From positions 1-34,986 of the forward strand of contig BQMY01000134.1 in assembly GCA_022181065.1 (NCBI GenBank): a stretch of 34,986 bases of DNA, in the 5' to 3' direction. The position numbers were made by a program, and so were the translations under genes. The notes under the pieces are model-generated. The model did not search any database. It was not told the DNA's origin and saw only the letters and a list, made by a program, of their open reading frames with translations. Position 1 is the stretch's first letter. Every line of letters begins with the position of its first letter. The stretch comes from Melioribacteraceae bacterium (GTDB taxonomy: Bacteria > Bacteroidota > Ignavibacteria > Ignavibacteriales > Melioribacteraceae). This document shows positions 25,441 through 34,910 of this stretch, piece after piece.

Positions 25441-25508
25441 GTAAAACAATCATCCAGGCACGTTTAATTATAGGTCTAACCTTTCAAATAATCGTAATTC
25501 CGATAGTT

Positions 25509-26840
25509 TTAATAAATGATATTCAATACCGCATTTGTATAATAGTGTTCTAATATTTCCTGAAATGTAGAATTAGTGTGAGCCATTGAAACCGCGCCAC
25601 TCTGACACATTCCAACGCCATGACCCCAACCGGCGCCTTTAATAATAACCTCATTATTTTCTTTTTCAACAATAAAACAAGAACTTCTTAAAGAAGGTTT
25701 GAACAGCTGTCGTAGTTCAAGTTCTGTTTTAGTGGTTATCGTATCTTTTTCAAATAAAATTTCGGCTTTAATTATTCTTCCGGAGACACCCCTTTTTAAG
25801 GGTTTAATTCCAATAAAAGCGCCAAGATTTTGCTCAGGATTTAACATCTCACTCAGTTCATTAATCTTAAATTTTCGTTCCCATCTGAAATTTTTCTGGC
25901 TCCATTCGGGTAAATTTATTCCATTCTCCGGATTACAATAAACTTCCGGTTTGCTCTTTATCCATTCAGTTACACCATTTTCACTAATTAAATCCATTTC
26001 ATTTTGAACGTCGGAATCAATATGAGTATGCTTGTACGATTCAGGTCGTGGTCGGTCAGGCCAAACGTTTTCGATAAGTTCCGAGTGACCACCGCAGTTG
26101 GATGCGTAATACGCGTTTATCGGCTTTCCATCATTGGTTAGAATTATTCCACGGGTAGCTCTCACAGCTTCGTCGCTGTATTGAGTTCTTCTGTTATTCC
26201 CACTGAACACCTGACATTCAACATCCGAGGTCAGATCATGATTAGGACCACGGTACATATCCGATTTTAACGCGATAACAGCCTCACTTCTTGCTGCAAC
26301 CGCCTGCGCCTTAAGCGCTTCGAGTGGTGAATCTCCCCCTATTTCATAGGGAACAACACCCTTCAAATATTCCTCCATCGGCAATGAAATAATAACTTCC
26401 GGTTTACCTGAAGGTGTCGGATAAAAAGAAACAATTCCCTCATATTTTCTGTTTTCCTTACCTTCCCACCACCAGCCTACTCCATAAGGCACACCAGCTA
26501 TCTCCAGTTCAGTTCTCTTTGTTTCCGGTTTTAGTACAATAAATTCGTCAGAAGTAATATTCTCGCCATTTTTGTCTGTAAATACTACATATCCCTCAAC
26601 CTGGGTGACGATTATTCCATCATTCCTGCTAAAAGATTTTGTACTATTTTCGATACTCCAGCTTCCGTGAAACTTTACCTTTATTTCTTCAAGTGTATTG
26701 ATTATCCTCACATTGATCAACGGTTCTGTGTTATTCAATATATCAGGATTAGGCTTGATTCCTGTCTCCTCTGCTTCACAACCCCATAATAAGAGAATTA
26801 GCATCAGAAGTCTGATTAACATCGCTAGATTAATTTTCAT
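25509..26840 (-). CDS. SpoIID/LytB domain lipoprotein
   Basis: 443 residues. Start chosen at ATG 26840 (MKINLAML) because GGAG lies six bases upstream; an in-frame ATG at 26852 is part of that site. N-terminal lipoprotein signal with lipobox LLWGC (Cys 21). The SpoIID domain covers roughly 140-443, shown by MEEYLKGVVPYEI, PLEALKAQAVAARSEAV, AVRATRGIILTNDGKPINAYY, SNCGGHSE and the C-terminal GWGHGVGMCQSGAVSMA. SpoIID in Firmicutes is a lytic transglycosylase acting on denuded glycan strands; in non-sporulating bacteria such proteins are thought to remodel the cell wall. The conserved glutamate in EEYL/PYE is present. Residues 22-140 form a predicted beta-rich N-terminal domain. No amidase partner is adjacent. 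Confidence 0.92.
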   Translation of the reverse strand: MKINLAMLIRLLMLILLLWGCEAEETGIKPNPDILNNTEPLINVRIINTLEEIKVKFHGSWSIENSTKSFSRNDGIIVTQVEGYVVFTDKNGENITSDEFIVLKPETKRTELEIAGVPYGVGWWWEGKENRKYEGIVSFYPTPSGKPEVIISLPMEEYLKGVVPYEIGGDSPLEALKAQAVAARSEAVIALKSDMYRGPNHDLTSDVECQVFSGNNRRTQYSDEAVRATRGIILTNDGKPINAYYASNCGGHSELIENVWPDRPRPESYKHTHIDSDVQNEMDLISENGVTEWIKSKPEVYCNPENGINLPEWSQKNFRWERKFKINELSEMLNPEQNLGAFIGIKPLKRGVSGRIIKAEILFEKDTITTKTELELRQLFKPSLRSSCFIVEKENNEVIIKGAGWGHGVGMCQSGAVSMAHTNSTFQEILEHYYTNAVLNIIY

Positions 26841-27079
26841 TTTTTTCTCCATAACGTTCGGCGATTTATGCGATAATTGTTTCTGTAAATATACATTATT
26901 TTTTATAACAATTGGAGTTGGATGAGGTTAAGGCGAAGTATAATAATACTATATTATCCTAAAGTTTTATTTTAATTTTAACGCTTTTCATCTTAAGTAT
27001 TTACTTTTAGCTTTATGATCCGATTATTAAGTGAGCAATTTTATCTAAATCGGCACCCTTTATTAAATGGAGATGAACA

Positions 27080-29299
27080 ATGTTTTCAACTTTACGATCG
27101 AAAGTAACATTTCTTTTAGTGGGTTCAATTATAGCCATATCAACAATACTAATAATTTACTCATACTACTATTTCGAAGGAGAGAACGAAAACCAAATCG
27201 CGCGGGAGTTTGAACAATTCAGTTCAATTTTCGAAACTGAAGTGGTAAACAAGGCAATGGACCAGGCAGCTGCTCTGGAACTACTGGCTAATGATCCCGT
27301 GACCCTGCAGCTTTTTGCCGAAAACCGCAGAGATGAGTTACGAGATAAACTATTACCAATTTTTGAGAATAAACTCAAACCAATTTATAAAATAGCACAA
27401 GTTCATTTTCACACCGCAGATAACCGATCATTTCTGAGGTTACACAAACCTTCCAAATTTGGTGATGATTTGTCGGGCTTCAGAGCTACGGTTGTAAAAG
27501 CGAATCGTGAAAGAACAATCGTGCAAGGTATAGAAGTTGGAAAATACGGTACCGGTTTAAGAAATGTAACCCCTCTTTATTATGAAGGGCAGCATATCGG
27601 AAGTGTTGAATTCAGCGGCAGTATCTATGGATTGCTCGACGCGATCAGTACTTCGCTTGACATTCAATATGCTATTGGAGTTGATCATAAATACTTAAAG
27701 ATTGCGGGCGCTAAAAAGCAAGAACACGAAATTGATAAAGGAAACAATACATACTACTATTTTTCCGATCAACGGCTTTCTGAAATACTTCCCGATATTG
27801 AGATAAAAAGAGATTTTGAGATTTATGATATGTTAAAATCTGATATCGCAGTTGCTTCTGTTCCAATAAAAGATTATAACGGTGATGATGTTGGATGCAT
27901 TACTTTATTTAATGATGTATCAGATGAATTGGCATCAATGAATAATACAATTTTGATGACTATTATTATTATTGGTATTATAACCATCATTATTTCGTTT
28001 TTGGCATATCGATTTTTAGCAGCGGAGCTCCTGGGGCCACTCAATGCGGTGAGTAAGGCGGCAGCAAGAATTTCAGAAGGTGATTACAATTTCAAATTAT
28101 CGGTTAAAAAGGAAGATGAGATTGGTGCCGTAAGAAATAGTATGAATCAGATGATCACCAATATCAATAAGAAAAATAAAGAACTCCTCGATGAAAAAGA
28201 CAGCATACAAAAAAGAATTGATGAAGCTGTTGAACAATCTGAAAAGGACAAGCAGTACCTTGCTGATAAAACATCACATCTGCTAAATGCTATGTATGAA
28301 TTTTCATCCGGGGATCTTACAGTGCAGCTCAAGATTGAAAAGGATGACGAGATCGGGAAACTTTATGAAGGCTTCAACCAGTCCGTTCTGCGAATTCATG
28401 AATTGATCGAACGTGTGAAGGAAGCTGTGATGTCAACCTCAAGCGCAAGTGCTCAGATTTCCTCATCAAGCGAGGAGATGGCGGCCGGAGCGCAAGAACA
28501 GAGCTTTAGAACGAATGAAGTAGCCGGAGCCGTTGAACAACTAACGGCAACCATCGTAGAGAATTCTAAAAATACCGAAAAGGCGAAATTGTCGGTGAAA
28601 AACGCCGGTGACACAGCAAAATCAGGTGGTGCTGTTGTTAACAATACAGTTAATGCAATGAGTAATATTGCTGAAGTAATAAACAATGCTGTAACTACAG
28701 TTTCCGAACTGGGAAAATCTACTGATCAGATTGGCGCTATTATTCAGGTTATTGATGAAATCGCCGATCAAACCAACCTCCTTGCTCTAAACGCAGCAAT
28801 TGAAGCAGCTCGTGCAGGTGAAGAAGGAAGAGGTTTTGCGGTTGTTGCTGACGAGGTACGTAAACTTGCCGAGCGTACTTCCAAAGCTACCAAAGAAATT
28901 TCTGATATGATCAAGCATATTCAAACAAGAACTCACGTGGTTGTTACTTCAATTGAATCAGGTAGCGAAATAGTGAAAAAAGGTCAGGATATGGCAAATG
29001 AAGCCGGAACTGCATTGAACGGAATAATTGACTCCTCGCAGGAAGCTGTAAATTCTGTTGACAAGGTTGCAAGAGCTTCTGAAGAGCAGGCAAGAACCGT
29101 AGAAGATGTTGGCAGAAGTATTGAATCGATCAACACAGTTATCTCAGAAAACTCTTCAGGTATCCAGCAAATTGCGCAAACCGCCGAAGATTTAAATCGC
29201 TTAACCGAAAACCTGCTTAATATGGTGGAAATTTTCAAGCTCGCAAAACATAGTTTCGCGGGAAATAATGGGCAACAAACTTTATTGTCGAGTAACTGA
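27080..29299 (+). CDS. Methyl-accepting chemotaxis protein with double Cache sensor
   Basis: 739 residues, inner-membrane receptor that signals to CheA/CheW. ATG 27080 follows ggag seven bases upstream. Membrane span one about 11-32; periplasmic sensor about 33-288, with [17 protein letters not shown] and [17 protein letters not shown] typical of dCache_3-type ligand domains; span two about 291-314; HAMP about 316-368; a coiled coil; a second HAMP-like unit about 405-450; and a signalling hairpin whose tip, [19 protein letters not shown] and the following [20 protein letters not shown], is at about 560-598. No C-terminal NWETF-like CheR/CheB tether is present. No other chemotaxis genes lie nearby, so it is an orphan receptor; the ligand is unknown. 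Confidence 0.95.
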   Translation: MFSTLRSKVTFLLVGSIIAISTILIIYSYYYFEGENENQIAREFEQFSSIFETEVVNKAMDQAAALELLANDPVTLQLFAENRRDELRDKLLPIFENKLKPIYKIAQVHFHTADNRSFLRLHKPSKFGDDLSGFRATVVKANRERTIVQGIEVGKYGTGLRNVTPLYYEGQHIGSVEFSGSIYGLLDAISTSLDIQYAIGVDHKYLKIAGAKKQEHEIDKGNNTYYYFSDQRLSEILPDIEIKRDFEIYDMLKSDIAVASVPIKDYNGDDVGCITLFNDVSDELASMNNTILMTIIIIGIITIIISFLAYRFLAAELLGPLNAVSKAAARISEGDYNFKLSVKKEDEIGAVRNSMNQMITNINKKNKELLDEKDSIQKRIDEAVEQSEKDKQYLADKTSHLLNAMYEFSSGDLTVQLKIEKDDEIGKLYEGFNQSVLRIHELIERVKEAVMSTSSASAQISSSSEEMAAGAQEQSFRTNEVAGAVEQLTATIVENSKNTEKAKLSVKNAGDTAKSGGAVVNNTVNAMSNIAEVINNAVTTVSELGKSTDQIGAIIQVIDEIADQTNLLALNAAIEAARAGEEGRGFAVVADEVRKLAERTSKATKEISDMIKHIQTRTHVVVTSIESGSEIVKKGQDMANEAGTALNGIIDSSQEAVNSVDKVARASEEQARTVEDVGRSIESINTVISENSSGIQQIAQTAEDLNRLTENLLNMVEIFKLAKHSFAGNNGQQTLLSSN

Positions 29300-29305
29300 A
29301 TTATC

Positions 29306-29335
29306 GGGGGAGTTAACACTCCCTCACAGTTTTTC
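29306..29335 (+). terminator. Terminator of the chemotaxis receptor gene
   Basis: Eight-bp stem gggggagt / actccctc (one G-U pair) with loop taac, followed shortly by agttttt, just after the stop at 29299. Confidence 0.75.
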
Positions 29336-29483
29336 AACCAACCGTAAACAGATACCTGTCGCTACAATTATAAAAAGAAAATCCCCGAAATTGACATTAT
29401 CACATTTACGCTTGATTATTATAAAAAAATGGTATATTATAATAGCATAATATTATCTTTTTAACCTTTTAGGCGCCCTTATT

Positions 29484-30992
29484 ATGAAAAATTTTAAACT
29501 ACCCTCAAGTGTTTATAACTGGCTCACTCTTTTTGGTGCCATGATGGCTGTCGGCGCAATTCTTGTCTTTCTCTTTTTACTTATTATTTCAACGTTTACC
29601 GGCACAAGCTCATCTTACCTGGGCTTGTTTATGTTTATCATTATCCCTCCGTTTCTTTTTATCGGATTGATCCTTATTCCTATTGGTATGTACTACAAAA
29701 ACCGGGAAATTAAACGTTCCGGTGATAAAAAGCTGACGGCGCCTGTTTTCGATTTTAACAAAAGTACACACAGAAACGCCGCAATGGTTTTTATAACCGG
29801 CTCAATGATTTTCCTGCTGTTAACAGCACTGGGCAGCTATGAAGCATTCCATTTTTCAGAATCCAATGTATTTTGCGGTGAAGTTTGTCATTCTGTAATG
29901 CATCCCGAATTTACCGCTTATCAGAATTCCGCTCACGCGCGGGTTAAGTGTGTTGAATGCCACGTTGGTGAAGGTGTCGACTGGTACGTCAAATCCAAAC
30001 TTTCCGGACTCCGGCAAATTTATGGTGTTGCGACCGGCGATTATGACAAACCGATTCCAACACCAATTTCAAACTTGCGCCCCGCTCGCGAAACATGTGA
30101 AAAGTGCCATTGGCCTGAAAAATTTTACTCACGCACGAACCGGTTAGAAAAACATTTTCTTGCCGATGAAGAAAACACACCCTGGGATATATATCTCACC
30201 CTCAAGGTTGGCGGTGAACACAATTCCGAAGGATTGTCTGAAGGGATCCACTGGCATGTTGACCCGGATAACATAGTTCAATATCTCGCCACAGACAAAC
30301 AGAGGCAGGATATACCATTTGTCAGATTTATCAATAAAAAAACAGGTGATACGACAATATACATCGATAGTGATTCTGATTTTGAAATGGATGAAATAGC
30401 TAATTATGAAATTAGAGAAATGGAATGTATTGATTGCCATAACAGACCCTCACATCAGTATCTGCCTCCGGATCGGTTCATAAATAATGAGTTGGCAAAA
30501 GGAACCATTTCAACTGAAATACCTGAAATAAAAGCGAAACTTCTTGAAATTTGTGAAAATGAATTTGTTTCAATCGATTCATTGAAAAAGTACAGCATGA
30601 ATGAAATTATCGCGTATTATGAAGAGGAATATCCTGAAGTTATTGAAGAAAACAGAGCCGGGATTATAGCATCAGTAGATGCATTTATAAAAGTCTATTC
30701 CGACAATATTTTTCCTGAAATGAAAGTAACCTGGGATAAATATCCTTCCAATATTGGTCACATGAACTTCAAAGGATGTTTCAGATGCCATAATGGTTTA
30801 CATGAAAGCGAAGATGGAAAAGTTCTTGAACGCGATTGTAATCAGTGCCATATTATTAACGCGCAGGGTTCACCCGATAATTTTGTGAGATCTGAATTCA
30901 ACATTCCGCTTGATTTTCAACATCCGGTTGATATTGGTGAAGCCTGGATGGATATGAATTGCAGCGAGTGCCACACCGGTTTATTACCATAA
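29484..30992 (+). CDS. NapC/NirT-type membrane multihaem cytochrome c, seven haem motifs
   Basis: 502 residues, anchored in the inner membrane with haems in the periplasm. Expected to oxidise quinol and pass electrons to a periplasmic reductase. Membrane spans about 13-37, 46-70 and 100-121. Haem motifs: CGEVCH at 131 (three residues between cysteines, CX3CH, followed by SVM), CVECH 156, CEKCH 205, CIDCH 315, CFRCH 432, CNQCH 452 and CSECH 493. Between them CHVGEGVDWYVKSKLSGL, TPISNLRPARETCEKCHWP and GGEHNSEG match the extended NapC/NirT-like family found in Chlorobiota, Planctomycetes and Deltaproteobacteria. Small NapC/NrfH proteins have four haems in about 200 residues, so this is a larger form. 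The terminal reductase is not adjacent. The ribosome site is weak (taggcgcccttatt before ATG). Confidence 0.92.
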   Translation: MKNFKLPSSVYNWLTLFGAMMAVGAILVFLFLLIISTFTGTSSSYLGLFMFIIIPPFLFIGLILIPIGMYYKNREIKRSGDKKLTAPVFDFNKSTHRNAAMVFITGSMIFLLLTALGSYEAFHFSESNVFCGEVCHSVMHPEFTAYQNSAHARVKCVECHVGEGVDWYVKSKLSGLRQIYGVATGDYDKPIPTPISNLRPARETCEKCHWPEKFYSRTNRLEKHFLADEENTPWDIYLTLKVGGEHNSEGLSEGIHWHVDPDNIVQYLATDKQRQDIPFVRFINKKTGDTTIYIDSDSDFEMDEIANYEIREMECIDCHNRPSHQYLPPDRFINNELAKGTISTEIPEIKAKLLEICENEFVSIDSLKKYSMNEIIAYYEEEYPEVIEENRAGIIASVDAFIKVYSDNIFPEMKVTWDKYPSNIGHMNFKGCFRCHNGLHESEDGKVLERDCNQCHIINAQGSPDNFVRSEFNIPLDFQHPVDIGEAWMDMNCSECHTGLLP

Positions 30993-31007
30993 TAAATTTG
31001 TATAAAG

Positions 31008-31029
31008 CAGCCCCATCAGGGGCTGTTTT
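31008..31029 (+). terminator. Rho-independent terminator of the cytochrome gene
   Basis: Seven-bp stem cagcccc / ggggctg, loop atca, followed by ttttc. It lies between convergent stops at 30992 and 31029. Confidence 0.88.
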
Positions 31030-32147
31030 CAATTTAGTTCAAACTTGTCATTTTTCAGATTTCGTAGTAAAACACTATTCCCCTGATAATCATCCAGAGT
31101 CTTTATTTTGATTCGATTCAAAAATCTATTTTCTACAGGAATATTTGATGAAAGATTATAGTTTAGATCTGTAACTTTAATTTCTTCAACAGCTAATTCT
31201 GTGGTATGGACAGTCCTCAGCCCTACAACATCAGGGAAAAAATCGAAAACTCTCCCGGAACTGTACTCAGCAGCCTGAAATACAAAGGAAGTTGCTATTT
31301 CCCGACCATTCACTTTAACCTGTAATAACTTATCGGGATGCATGACCCATTCCAAATCGAGGAAGTGGTTAAATTCAATTGTTATTTCATCATCAAAACC
31401 AACCAGATTTGCATCGATATATACCCATTTGCGCTCACCATCAAGTTCAGTGTACCCCATAGTATAGAAATTTACATCCGTATAAAAATTTGTAAAAATA
31501 AAAATAAAAGAAAATATCTCCAGTTCTCTTACCACACCTTCATGAAGCACATTTACGACAGCAGTATCTCTGGTCTTGAAATATACACCATATTCAAAAT
31601 ATTGATAATCCGAAGCAATTGGAGCCAATCTTGTTGAAAAAGAATATTTATCCATCGATTCTGAATTTACCCTGGAGTACATCAGTCCTACGTTTTCATA
31701 TGATGCGCCCTTCAAATGCAAGCAGTTATCCTCCCCCTTCCACACATTAAGGTAATTTGTGAGCCAATTTTTATCATTTCCTGAGAAATTATCATAAAAG
31801 GGTGCTACAGATGTCAAAACGATATTGGTCGGTGATTCCAGATTCTCCCCATCTACGGTAACACTCAATTCACCGCTATTCGCGTATCCTGGTGATCTCC
31901 ATAATATTTGACTTGAACCGTTTCCTGAAATAATTTCCCCGATTTCACTATTCCAGTTACAATTATAACCTTCAGCCGGTTTACCATCGATCATCAAGCT
32001 AATAGATACTTCATCATTAAATCCTGTATTATAACGATCCGCCTCAATCACAGGTTTTATTTTTGGCGTTGCGGGTGAATCCTCACTACAATTGAGAAAA
32101 TTAAATGCAATGCTTAAGTATAGAAATAACCTGAATATAGTTTTCAT
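31029..32147 (-). CDS. Surface lipoprotein with predicted jelly-roll domain
   Basis: 372 residues, family not firmly recognised. Start chosen at ATG 32147 with gaggg four bases upstream; 23 codons of open frame further upstream lack a ribosome site. Lipoprotein signal with lipobox FLNC (Cys 20), then SEDSPATP linker. Residues about 35-110 look Ig-like (EVSISLMIDGKPAEGYNCNW; QILWRSPGYANSGELSVTV). Residues about 115-340 resemble a concanavalin-like lectin/glucanase sandwich (FYDNFSGNDKNW opening, LHLKGASYENVGLMYSR, YFEYGVYFKTRD, IEFNHFLDLEWV), as in 3-keto-disaccharide-hydrolase-type and LamG-like proteins. No catalytic residues could be assigned. Outer-membrane carbohydrate binding is a guess. 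Confidence 0.78.
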   Translation of the reverse strand: MKTIFRLFLYLSIAFNFLNCSEDSPATPKIKPVIEADRYNTGFNDEVSISLMIDGKPAEGYNCNWNSEIGEIISGNGSSQILWRSPGYANSGELSVTVDGENLESPTNIVLTSVAPFYDNFSGNDKNWLTNYLNVWKGEDNCLHLKGASYENVGLMYSRVNSESMDKYSFSTRLAPIASDYQYFEYGVYFKTRDTAVVNVLHEGVVRELEIFSFIFIFTNFYTDVNFYTMGYTELDGERKWVYIDANLVGFDDEITIEFNHFLDLEWVMHPDKLLQVKVNGREIATSFVFQAAEYSSGRVFDFFPDVVGLRTVHTTELAVEEIKVTDLNYNLSSNIPVENRFLNRIKIKTLDDYQGNSVLLRNLKNDKFELN

Positions 32148-32301
32148 AACGCCCTCACAAAATATTTCAAGTGTAAATTTTAGAGGAGATATTTTTTCCT
32201 CATAAATGATACACATTAATCTTTAGATAATTTAAAAGTTGGTTTGCCCAATAGCTTTAAATTATATACAAAAGATGTTTATGTCAAGTTTATTTTTGCA
32301 A

Positions 32302-32431
32302 TAAAAAAAGGGAGAGTCAATGACCCTCCCCAACATAATTTTATTTATACTTGTAAAGACGGTCCGCCGTGGCGGACCGTCTCTACTTTTTTATTTTTTT
32401 ACTCAGCACTCAGTACTAACAACTCAGCACT
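32302..32431. repeat. Compound palindromic intergenic element, copy B
   Basis: First hairpin 32310-32330: gggagagtc / gaccctccc (one mismatch) with a short loop. Second hairpin 32353-32386: a 16-base arm GTAAAGACGGTCCGCC pairs with GGCGGACCGTCTCTAC with one mismatch and a 2-base loop. Two copies of actcagcact follow (32401-32410 and 32422-32431) up to the stop of the T9SS gene at 32439. The layout matches copy A at 10431-10561, with the arms of the second hairpin in inverted orientation. Confidence 0.8.
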
Positions 32432-32438
32432 ATTTACA

Positions 32439-34910
32439 CTATTTAAGCAGAACCATTTTCTTAACTGAAGTAAATTCACCAGCTTCGATTGTGTAGAAAT
32501 ATACACCTGAAGTAAAGTTAACAGCGTTGAAGTTAACTTCATGGTATCCGGCTTCCATTACGTTGTTAAGGATAGTAGCAACTTCTTCACCCAAAGTATT
32601 ATATACTTTTAGTACAACTTTAGAATCAGCTGGAAGGCTGAACTTGATAGTTGTTGCGGGGTTGAACGGGTTAGGATAGTTCTGAGCAAGGTTAAATTCA
32701 GTTGGTATTTCATGATTCGCAACTGAAAGATTACCAATTTCATCACTGATTACTACTTGTTCGCCATCTTTAAGATTTGCGTTAAATAGTGAACCACCCA
32801 TAACATCACTTACTTTTACATCAGCACCGTCAATTCTAACAGTAACAGGATAAACAACAGAGTTAAGATTAACAGTCTGCGCGCTTGTAAGAGAAGCAGC
32901 ATAAGTACCGGTTGAGAAACGAACATCGTATGCGCCAACTGGAGGTACAGGAGGAAGATCATAACCCTGAACATCTTCTTCAGCGATGTACAATGTTGTC
33001 ATTTTACCTTTAGCGTCTGTCACAGTCAAGCGAGCCCAGTCAGCGTTAACAGTTTCTGTCTGACGTGGTGATTTTTTAGCCGCAACAGGATCAACAAGAA
33101 TTTCACCGGCGCCACTGGCTTTAACCCAGTAACCCATTCCGGGATACAACATATCCGCAGTCTGGTAAGCACCATCATAACCAAAGAAACTGCTGGTTAT
33201 AATTCCGGCAGGATCGGTTGTAAGGTTTGCTGATGTTAATTCTGTATCAAACGGACCAATAAGGTTCCAGCCTTCAACAATAGCAATATTACCTTCCGGA
33301 GACATACCTTCAACTGTGATTGTTTCAGTTGCGTCATATTTAATCCAGTAACCATAACCATTCATAAGGTTATCAGCGGTAACATATCCATTATCGAACG
33401 CAAAAGCGCTTGATGTTGCGTTTGCGAAGATTGAAGTTGTTGCCATATCGTCAGCCATCAACGGAACGGAAACTATGTTCCATCCGGCCATAACATCAAA
33501 CATAACTTCACTTCCACCCTGCGCTTCATTAACCGCAAAGTTATCTACAAACAGGTCATTATCTTCATTTGATACTGTTGATTCACCATAAAGACCAAAT
33601 TTTACAACGCCTGTGTAACCTGTTACATCAATTACAACATGATCACCAGTGTTAGAAATTGTGCTGGTAGCATCAAACATTTCAAGAACGTTTGCGTCTG
33701 ACCATGTCAAACCGTTATCAGTTGAGATAACAACGGCAAATTTATCATCTTCACCCATTACAGTAGCATTGTTGTTTGCATAAGCTGTAAGCGCGAGATC
33801 AAATTCTACCTGATAGTTCATTGTACCATCACCAAGATCAACAGGAGGAGTTACCAACCAGTATTTCTGTGAAGTACTGTAAAGGTTTACTCTTGCTGAT
33901 TTGTTAACTGGGTCTGTGATGTTAGCGAAATCATCCTGAATCCAGCCAAAACTAATCGGGCTCAGAACTGTAGTTGGCTCAAGAAGACCACTAAATCTTG
34001 TCCAGCTTGCAGGAGGATAACTATCTTCAAAATCCTGAACGAATGGAGGTGTTAGAGTAGGATCGTCCATAGTTGTAAATGACCAAACAGGAGCATCAAC
34101 TGCATCACCGTAATCATTATAAGGTACTACCTGCCAGTAATACATTGTTGAGTACTCAAGTAGTTCGGTAAGTTCATATTCAGTCATGTCACCGTCATAA
34201 ACCATTTCGGTCGGCGGGTTAACATCACCAAAATAGACTTTATACCCTGTCGGGTCTCCGCCACCACTTGCCCAATCGAGAGTTGGAAGAGTAGTTACAT
34301 CAACAGCCAAATCTTCAGGATCAGGGTCAACAGCAGGGTTAGGAGGCAATGCCATCATTTCTTCAATAGCTACATCATCAACACCGGTTCCATAAGCGCT
34401 GAAAGAACCATCGTTCCAGTCACGCCATCTGAAATAAACTGTACTGTTAGCGTAAGTAGAAAGATCAACAACAACTTCTTCGTAGTTAGACATTGGTGAA
34501 GCGGCAGCTAATACTTCAAGGACTGTCCAGTCAACACCATCCATTGAGATTTCAAAGGTTGTAGTATCGTGATCAACTATTTCAATACCATTAAGCTCAT
34601 GGTATTTTCTTATTTTTTCGTCTTTATCACCATCAATGTTGGCTTTGGCAGAAGAAATATCATCATCTTTCCACCAGAAACGTACATTCATGTTTTCAGG
34701 AAGTTCAACAGGAGGCATTGCAAGAATAGCTTCGCCTGCGTGTGAGTAACTTACTCTTGCGGCGTAATCACCCGAGTGAGCTTCGGAACCAAGCAACCAG
34801 TAACCATCTTCGTTAACCCATCCTGCCGGAGGAATAACGCCTGCTTCAAAACCTTCGGTATAAGGGAATTCGTTCACTACAAGTGCGTTAACTGTAAGAA
34901 CGCCTGATAC
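32439..34910 (-). CDS. Large secreted T9SS protein with choice-of-anchor J and GWN-repeat domains (5' end missing)
   Basis: 823 residues of real coding sequence; the N-terminus is off the contig. The frame continues five codons into adapter sequence (a GTG and LFRS), which is artefact and was excluded. Seen in order: a choice-of-anchor J/MAM-like domain (to about 175, YTEGFEAGVIPPAGWVNEDG and YFRWRDWNDGSFSAYGTGVDDV); fibronectin III (about 185-285, YKVYFGDVNPPTE, STMYYWQVVPYNDYGD); a second choice-of-anchor J domain (about 288-465, FVQDFEDSYPPASWTRFSG, NDLFVDNFAV); two repeats beginning GWNIVSVP and GWNLIGPF and each ending GYGYWIKY or GMGYWVKASG (about 475-615); a linker domain; and the T9SS domain (about 744-823). 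The frame is clean and codon choice is regular, as in well-expressed genes. Probably a major surface or matrix protein; no enzyme activity seen. Confidence 0.93.
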   Translation of the reverse strand, partial: VSGVLTVNALVVNEFPYTEGFEAGVIPPAGWVNEDGYWLLGSEAHSGDYAARVSYSHAGEAILAMPPVELPENMNVRFWWKDDDISSAKANIDGDKDEKIRKYHELNGIEIVDHDTTTFEISMDGVDWTVLEVLAAASPMSNYEEVVVDLSTYANSTVYFRWRDWNDGSFSAYGTGVDDVAIEEMMALPPNPAVDPDPEDLAVDVTTLPTLDWASGGGDPTGYKVYFGDVNPPTEMVYDGDMTEYELTELLEYSTMYYWQVVPYNDYGDAVDAPVWSFTTMDDPTLTPPFVQDFEDSYPPASWTRFSGLLEPTTVLSPISFGWIQDDFANITDPVNKSARVNLYSTSQKYWLVTPPVDLGDGTMNYQVEFDLALTAYANNNATVMGEDDKFAVVISTDNGLTWSDANVLEMFDATSTISNTGDHVVIDVTGYTGVVKFGLYGESTVSNEDNDLFVDNFAVNEAQGGSEVMFDVMAGWNIVSVPLMADDMATTSIFANATSSAFAFDNGYVTADNLMNGYGYWIKYDATETITVEGMSPEGNIAIVEGWNLIGPFDTELTSANLTTDPAGIITSSFFGYDGAYQTADMLYPGMGYWVKASGAGEILVDPVAAKKSPRQTETVNADWARLTVTDAKGKMTTLYIAEEDVQGYDLPPVPPVGAYDVRFSTGTYAASLTSAQTVNLNSVVYPVTVRIDGADVKVSDVMGGSLFNANLKDGEQVVISDEIGNLSVANHEIPTEFNLAQNYPNPFNPATTIKFSLPADSKVVLKVYNTLGEEVATILNNVMEAGYHEVNFNAVNFTSGVYFYTIEAGEFTSVKKMVLLK

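Noticed and set aside
26960-27026. FliA-type (sigma-28) promoter before the chemotaxis receptor
   Set aside because: TAAAGTTT is present at 26960-26967 but no GCCGATAA follows at 11 bases; TCCGATTA at 27019 has only a 5-of-8 upstream box. Too weak in AT-rich DNA.
29391-29419. TTGACA-N17-GATTAT promoter before the cytochrome gene
   Set aside because: The -10 match is 4 of 6 and the other promoters here fit the TAnnTTTG pattern, so it is likely chance.
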